Source of the DNA: CAVSJA01 sp963728145
GTDB taxonomy: Bacteria; Bacteroidota; Bacteroidia; Chitinophagales; Chitinophagaceae
DNA length: 64,000 bases
Direction of reading: 5' to 3'
NCBI GenBank assembly: GCA_963728145.1
Contig: CAVSJA010000004.1
Location: 152,248-216,247 of the forward strand
Part shown: in pieces, positions 61,005-64,000 of the stretch
How the letters are laid out: each line of letters begins with the position of its first letter
How positions within the stretch are numbered: the first letter of the stretch is position 1
The notes under the pieces: model-generated
Databases searched by the model: none
Told to the model about the DNA's origin: nothing
The model's input: only the letters and a program-made list of their open reading frames with translations
Made by a program: the position numbers and the translations under genes

Positions 61005-61207
61005 CCTTCCCCTTTGAACCTTGTCATTTCGAGCCCGGCGATTAATGTGACTATGCAATAGAGGCAACCAGGGCGAGAAATCTGCGGCATAAACAACTCT
61101 CGGGAGTTCGATCAGTTGCCAATTGCGCAGATTTCTCGCCCTGGTTATTCTTATGAGGGTTCCTGTTATTGCACCGGGCTCGAAATGACAAGGTTCAAAG
61201 GGGAAGG
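61005..61207. repeat. About 200-bp imperfect inverted repeat with TCATTTCGAGCCCGG ends
   Basis: The outermost 34 bp (CCTTCCCCTTTGAACC... TCATTTCGAGCCCGG) recur as the reverse complement at 61174-61207. A second matched block AACCAGGGCGAGAAATCTGCG lies at 61067-61087 and 61126-61146. The centre holds an AACTC-TCGG-GAGTT mini-hairpin. It fills the DUF58-truB gap. The pieces resemble a dispersed intergenic element I associate with many Bacteroidota genomes, but I cannot name a curated family. Confidence 0.85.
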
Positions 61208-61237
61208 AAGCAGAGACCGCTGAGGGAATAAATATAT

Positions 61238-61930
61238 TTGCGTATCAACATTCAAAAAAACATATTTGAAGAAGGCCAGGTGCTGCTAATAAATAAGCCC
61301 CTTGAATGGACTTCGTTTGATGTTGTGCGTAAGATCAGGAATACCTGCAGAACTAAAAAGGTAGGACATGCAGGAACCCTGGACCCATTGGCTAGTGGTT
61401 TGTTGATCCTTTGCACCGGGAAGTTTACCAAAAAGATCAATGAATACATGGCCCAGGAAAAAGAGTATACCGGAAGTTTTACAGTGGGAGCCGTCACACC
61501 AACATATGACCTGGAAAGTGATCCCGAAAATTTCCGGGATTATGCTTCAATAACAATAGATCAAATTCAGGAACTAACAAATAAATTCAAAGGAGAGATC
61601 TTACAAATTCCGCCGATGCATTCGGCGATAAAGAAAGACGGTAAAAGGGTATATGAGCTCGCAAGAAAAGGACAAACCATCGAACTTGAACCGAGAAAAA
61701 TTACCATTAAGGATTTTGAAGTCACTTCTATTGAATTGCCGAAGGTCTTCTTTCGTGTAGTCTGCTCTACGGGCACCTATATTCGAAGTCTTGCGCATGA
61801 TTTTGGACAGGAACTCGGCTGCGGCGCGTACCTGAGTAGTCTGTGCCGCACGAGGATTGGAGAATTTTCAATTAAAGATAGTCTTACCATGGAGGAGGCT
61901 GTTGAGTATATCAGTGGGAGTTTGGGTTAA
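61238..61930 (+). CDS. truB: tRNA pseudouridine-55 synthase
   Basis: 230 residues, start TTG at 61238 (no ATG precedes GQVLLINKPLEWTSFDVVRK). Catalytic Asp49 in VGHAGTLDPLASGLLILCTG, then YTGSFTVGAVTPTYDLESDP, PPMHSAIKKDGKRVYELARK and VVCSTGTYIRSLAHDFGQEL. It isomerises U55 in the T-loop of tRNAs. The C-terminal PUA domain of longer versions is absent, as in many Bacteroidota. Confidence 0.94.
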   Translation: MRINIQKNIFEEGQVLLINKPLEWTSFDVVRKIRNTCRTKKVGHAGTLDPLASGLLILCTGKFTKKINEYMAQEKEYTGSFTVGAVTPTYDLESDPENFRDYASITIDQIQELTNKFKGEILQIPPMHSAIKKDGKRVYELARKGQTIELEPRKITIKDFEVTSIELPKVFFRVVCSTGTYIRSLAHDFGQELGCGAYLSSLCRTRIGEFSIKDSLTMEEAVEYISGSLG

Positions 61931-61934
61931 TAGG

Positions 61935-62015
61935 GTTGACAAGGTTGACAAGGTTGACAAGGTTGACAAGGTTGACAAGGTTGACAAGGTTGACAAGGTT
62001 GACAAGGTTGACAAA
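61935..62015. repeat. Nine GTTGACAAG nonamers
   Basis: Eight perfect copies of GTTGACAAG and a ninth ending AAA, starting five bases after the truB stop. In frame it would encode Val-Asp-Lys repeats, but no start or downstream gene supports translation. Confidence 0.95.
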
Positions 62016-62053
62016 GTCAACAAGTTAAAGGAAACTAGGCAAAATACATAAGC

Positions 62054-62085
62054 AAAAGGCCTCCAAAAAATATTGGAGGCCTTTT
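62054..62085. terminator. Bidirectional terminator between truB and tamL
   Basis: AAAAGGCCTCCAA...TTGGAGGCCTTTT: 13-bp stem with A4 and T4 tails, suited to ending both convergent genes. Confidence 0.92.
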
Positions 62086-62133
62086 AAATTATTTATAAAC
62101 ACAAAGTTTTCTTTCTTGTCTACCAAATCAATT

Positions 62134-62222
62134 CTGTCAACCTTGTCAACCTTATCAACCTTGTCAACCCTGTCAACCCTGTCAACCTTGTCAACCTCAT
62201 CAACCCCATCAACCCCACCAAC
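62134..62222. repeat. Inverse-orientation GTTGACARG array
   Basis: About nine to ten units of CTTGTCAAC / CTGTCAACC / CATCAACCC variants: the reverse complement of the 61935-62015 array, on the other side of the terminator. More decayed towards the tamL end. Confidence 0.9.
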
Positions 62223-62229
62223 TCTCCCC

Positions 62230-64000
62230 TCAAAAAGGATAACCAACGCCTAGCTGGAACTGGCCTTTCCAGATGTCAAAATTGTGAAACCATCCACCGT
62301 TGATATCGTAATATAGCGGATCCTTAAATTTATAAGCCCAATCGAGACGAATAAGAAAAAAATCAAAATCAAAACGAAGGCTCGTACCGGCACCGATAGC
62401 AATATCTGTGTATAGCCTGTCTAATTGGAAATCGGCTTCTTCGATTTTTGTTCCGGTTGCTTTATCAAATTCCTTTCCCCAGATATTTCCAACATCGACG
62501 AATAGTGCACTTTTCACCTTTATCCCCGCAATTGTTGCAAGATTGAATCGGAATTCGACATTTCCTTCCAGTTGGATGTTTCCGAAACGGTCCGTTGGAC
62601 CGCCTTTAAGTGTATCATAAATTTTCGCCGAACCAGGACCTAGTCGCCTAACCCGCCATGCGCGCATGCTATAAGGTCCTCCTGCAAAGAAAGCTTTGAA
62701 AAATGGAAGATTAAACTCTGGCAGGCTTCCCGTTTTGCCATAAACATAACCATAACCCCCATAAGTTCGGAATGCCCAGGATGAACGCGGGTAGTTGATG
62801 AAATGTTTCCATTCGCCTTCCACTTTTACAAAACGTCGTAATTGCCCTTCCTCCAATGTTTTTATAAAACCTGTAATACCTCCGCTTTCTTCGATTTTTC
62901 CTCTGAGATAAGTGAACTTATTACCACGGTTTTTTACATGCGTGATTGAATAGATGCCACTAATGATCAGTCCGTTGTTGAAAGCAAATGCAAGAGAAGG
63001 AATATCTTCCTTGAGGTCGATCAATCGTTGCCGTTCATCCACCTCTGTGTATTCAAAGTTGGGAATGATAACTTGATGCGTGGTAAATCTGCGCGTCCAC
63101 TCATAACCCCATGATACGTTTACGGACTGCACTCTTGCCCATTCACGCTGATCAGTAAACGAAGCATTAGCGCTTAAGATGCTGCGTGGATTGACCAGGC
63201 TATCGCGTTTCTTCAGGATCCAATCGGGAAGCACCAATCTTGGAATCGAAATGCTATGTGTAAAGTTTGCCTGTACGGTTTGAATGAAGTTTTCCCCGAA
63301 TTCAATACCAAAGCGTGCATTGGTGCTGGTTTGAATTGCTTCACGATAAGCATTCCTGTTGAGCAATCTCACGTTTACACCGATACCGAAAAGTTGACCT
63401 GTGGTTAAATAATCGGAAATGTTTCGGCTCGATTCGAGGTCGACACTCATGGTGAGTTTTTCTGCCGGATAGAGTTTGATATCTGCATCGAGTAAGGGAA
63501 CCGAATCATATCGTTCAACCAATTCAACGCCCACGTTTCGCCAGGCCCCTAGTTGAGTGAAAGTATTTGTTGTCTTAAAATAATTTCTTTGACGGAATAG
63601 TTCTCCCGGTTTCAAAGCGACCCTCCTGGCTAGAAATGGAAATTTAAAAATGGTGCTATTGTATTTGAAAGTGTAAGGGTCCAGTTTCCGCGTAAACTTC
63701 GTGCTATCGGTTTCTTCCAGTACATCAAGATCAGGATAGATGGTCACAGCTCCTACATAATACTTCCTTTGCCTTGTGGTATCACGTGCGATCCTTTGTT
63801 TGATCACCACATTGATCGTTGGGTTTTCCTGTTTCTTTCTTAATTGTTCAAGTAATATTGCCTGTGTAAAGGGATCAAGCAGGGGATTGATCAATCCTGC
63901 AACAACCGTGTCCACTTCGGCATAGATATCCTGTTCTTTGCTAATCTTATAGTACCCGTTATCCCTGAAAATACTGATCAGGCGGTCGAGCTCGTTTGAA
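62230..64000 (-). CDS. tamL: TamL-type BamA-superfamily outer-membrane assembly protein (5' end beyond window)
   Basis: The minus-strand frame is open to the right edge, 589 codons visible, so the N-terminus (signal and first POTRA domains) is missing. The apparent start at 63915 is an internal GTG and was rejected because LDRLISIFRDNGYYKISKEQ is coding upstream of it. POTRA-like sequence is followed by the 16-strand barrel half (RTYGGYGYVYGKTGSLPEFN; FFAGGPYSMRAWRVRRLGPG, the conserved GGxxSVRG-like loop; IAIGAGTSLRFDFDFFLIRL), ending FQLGVGYPF with a C-terminal Phe. In Bacteroidota TamL works with an inner-membrane TamB-like partner in outer-membrane assembly. Confidence 0.85.
   Translation of the reverse strand, partial: SNELDRLISIFRDNGYYKISKEQDIYAEVDTVVAGLINPLLDPFTQAILLEQLRKKQENPTINVVIKQRIARDTTRQRKYYVGAVTIYPDLDVLEETDSTKFTRKLDPYTFKYNSTIFKFPFLARRVALKPGELFRQRNYFKTTNTFTQLGAWRNVGVELVERYDSVPLLDADIKLYPAEKLTMSVDLESSRNISDYLTTGQLFGIGVNVRLLNRNAYREAIQTSTNARFGIEFGENFIQTVQANFTHSISIPRLVLPDWILKKRDSLVNPRSILSANASFTDQREWARVQSVNVSWGYEWTRRFTTHQVIIPNFEYTEVDERQRLIDLKEDIPSLAFAFNNGLIISGIYSITHVKNRGNKFTYLRGKIEESGGITGFIKTLEEGQLRRFVKVEGEWKHFINYPRSSWAFRTYGGYGYVYGKTGSLPEFNLPFFKAFFAGGPYSMRAWRVRRLGPGSAKIYDTLKGGPTDRFGNIQLEGNVEFRFNLATIAGIKVKSALFVDVGNIWGKEFDKATGTKIEEADFQLDRLYTDIAIGAGTSLRFDFDFFLIRLDWAYKFKDPLYYDINGGWFHNFDIWKGQFQLGVGYPF

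Noticed and set aside
63829..63915. GTG at 63915 as start of the tamL gene
   Set aside because: The same frame is open and clearly coding up to the window edge, so this is an internal codon and the gene is cut by the window.

Overview
The window reads as a chromosomal segment of a Bacteroidota bacterium, most likely Chitinophagales/Chitinophagaceae. Reasons seen in the sequence: a giant secreted protein with a type IX secretion (T9SS) C-terminal sorting domain; several sites matching the Bacteroidota promoter TTTG-N17/18-TAnnTTTG; few Shine-Dalgarno-like sequences; a TamL-type outer-membrane assembly protein; small DUF5362-like and CCC-motif-like membrane proteins; and a short archaeal/eukaryotic-like prolyl-tRNA synthetase. 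The genus cannot be fixed from this alone. Both ends cut through genes.

Layout. 1-2270 (-): DUF5916 outer-membrane protein, cut at the left edge, with a 26-unit octamer array upstream. 2.6-11.6 kb: long structured leader and a 2804-residue T9SS adhesin. 12.0-13.7 kb: histone H1-like protein plus a secreted unknown. 13.8-17.0 kb: alpha/beta hydrolase and an arsenic operon arsR-arsM-arsN2-arsC with a 16-bp operator present twice in mirror orientation. 17.0-22.7 kb: lipoprotein, TonB-C-like protein, pirin, a frameshifted PepSY gene, AraC regulator, VOC protein and PAS histidine kinase. 22.8-29.7 kb: TetR regulator with overlapping promoter and operator, then an RND efflux operon whose adaptor and permease are broken by many single-base indels while the outer-membrane channel is intact. 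29.8-34.4 kb: methyltransferase, amidohydrolase, GlxA-type regulator and two SRPBCC proteins, one fused to a SnoaL-like domain. 34.7-38.7 kb: two secreted unknowns. 38.7-39.1 kb: tRNA-Leu(CAG) followed by two degenerate tRNA-Leu 3' remnants with related terminators. 39.2-50.7 kb: T9SS-style fragment, EamA transporter, dapD, threonylcarbamoyl-AMP synthase, GT9 glycosyltransferase, cca, PRiA4-ORF3 protein, miaA, FadL-like porin and a lipoprotein. 50.9-60.9 kb: proS and small membrane proteins, then an RDD / SpoIIM / DUF4129 / DUF4350 / MoxR / DUF58 cluster. 61.2-64 kb: truB and a partial tamL.

How genes work together. The ars genes form a reduce-methylate-acetylate arsenic module with no efflux pump visible. 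The TetR gene and the efflux operon form a classic regulator-pump pair, but the pump as sequenced could not be made. The MoxR/DUF58 cluster looks like one membrane-associated ATPase system of unknown purpose. Housekeeping RNA functions (cca, miaA, truB, proS, TsaC-type) are scattered between accessory genes.

The most unusual property of the window is between the genes. At least six families of short-unit repeats (7-12 bp units such as GAACAGAR, GTTGACARG, GTTGATTR, RGGCAAT, AATAATCAATAATT) fill intergenic gaps. In most cases two oppositely oriented arrays flank a short spacer or terminator, so each island could fold into a long hairpin. No protein or transposase in the window explains them.
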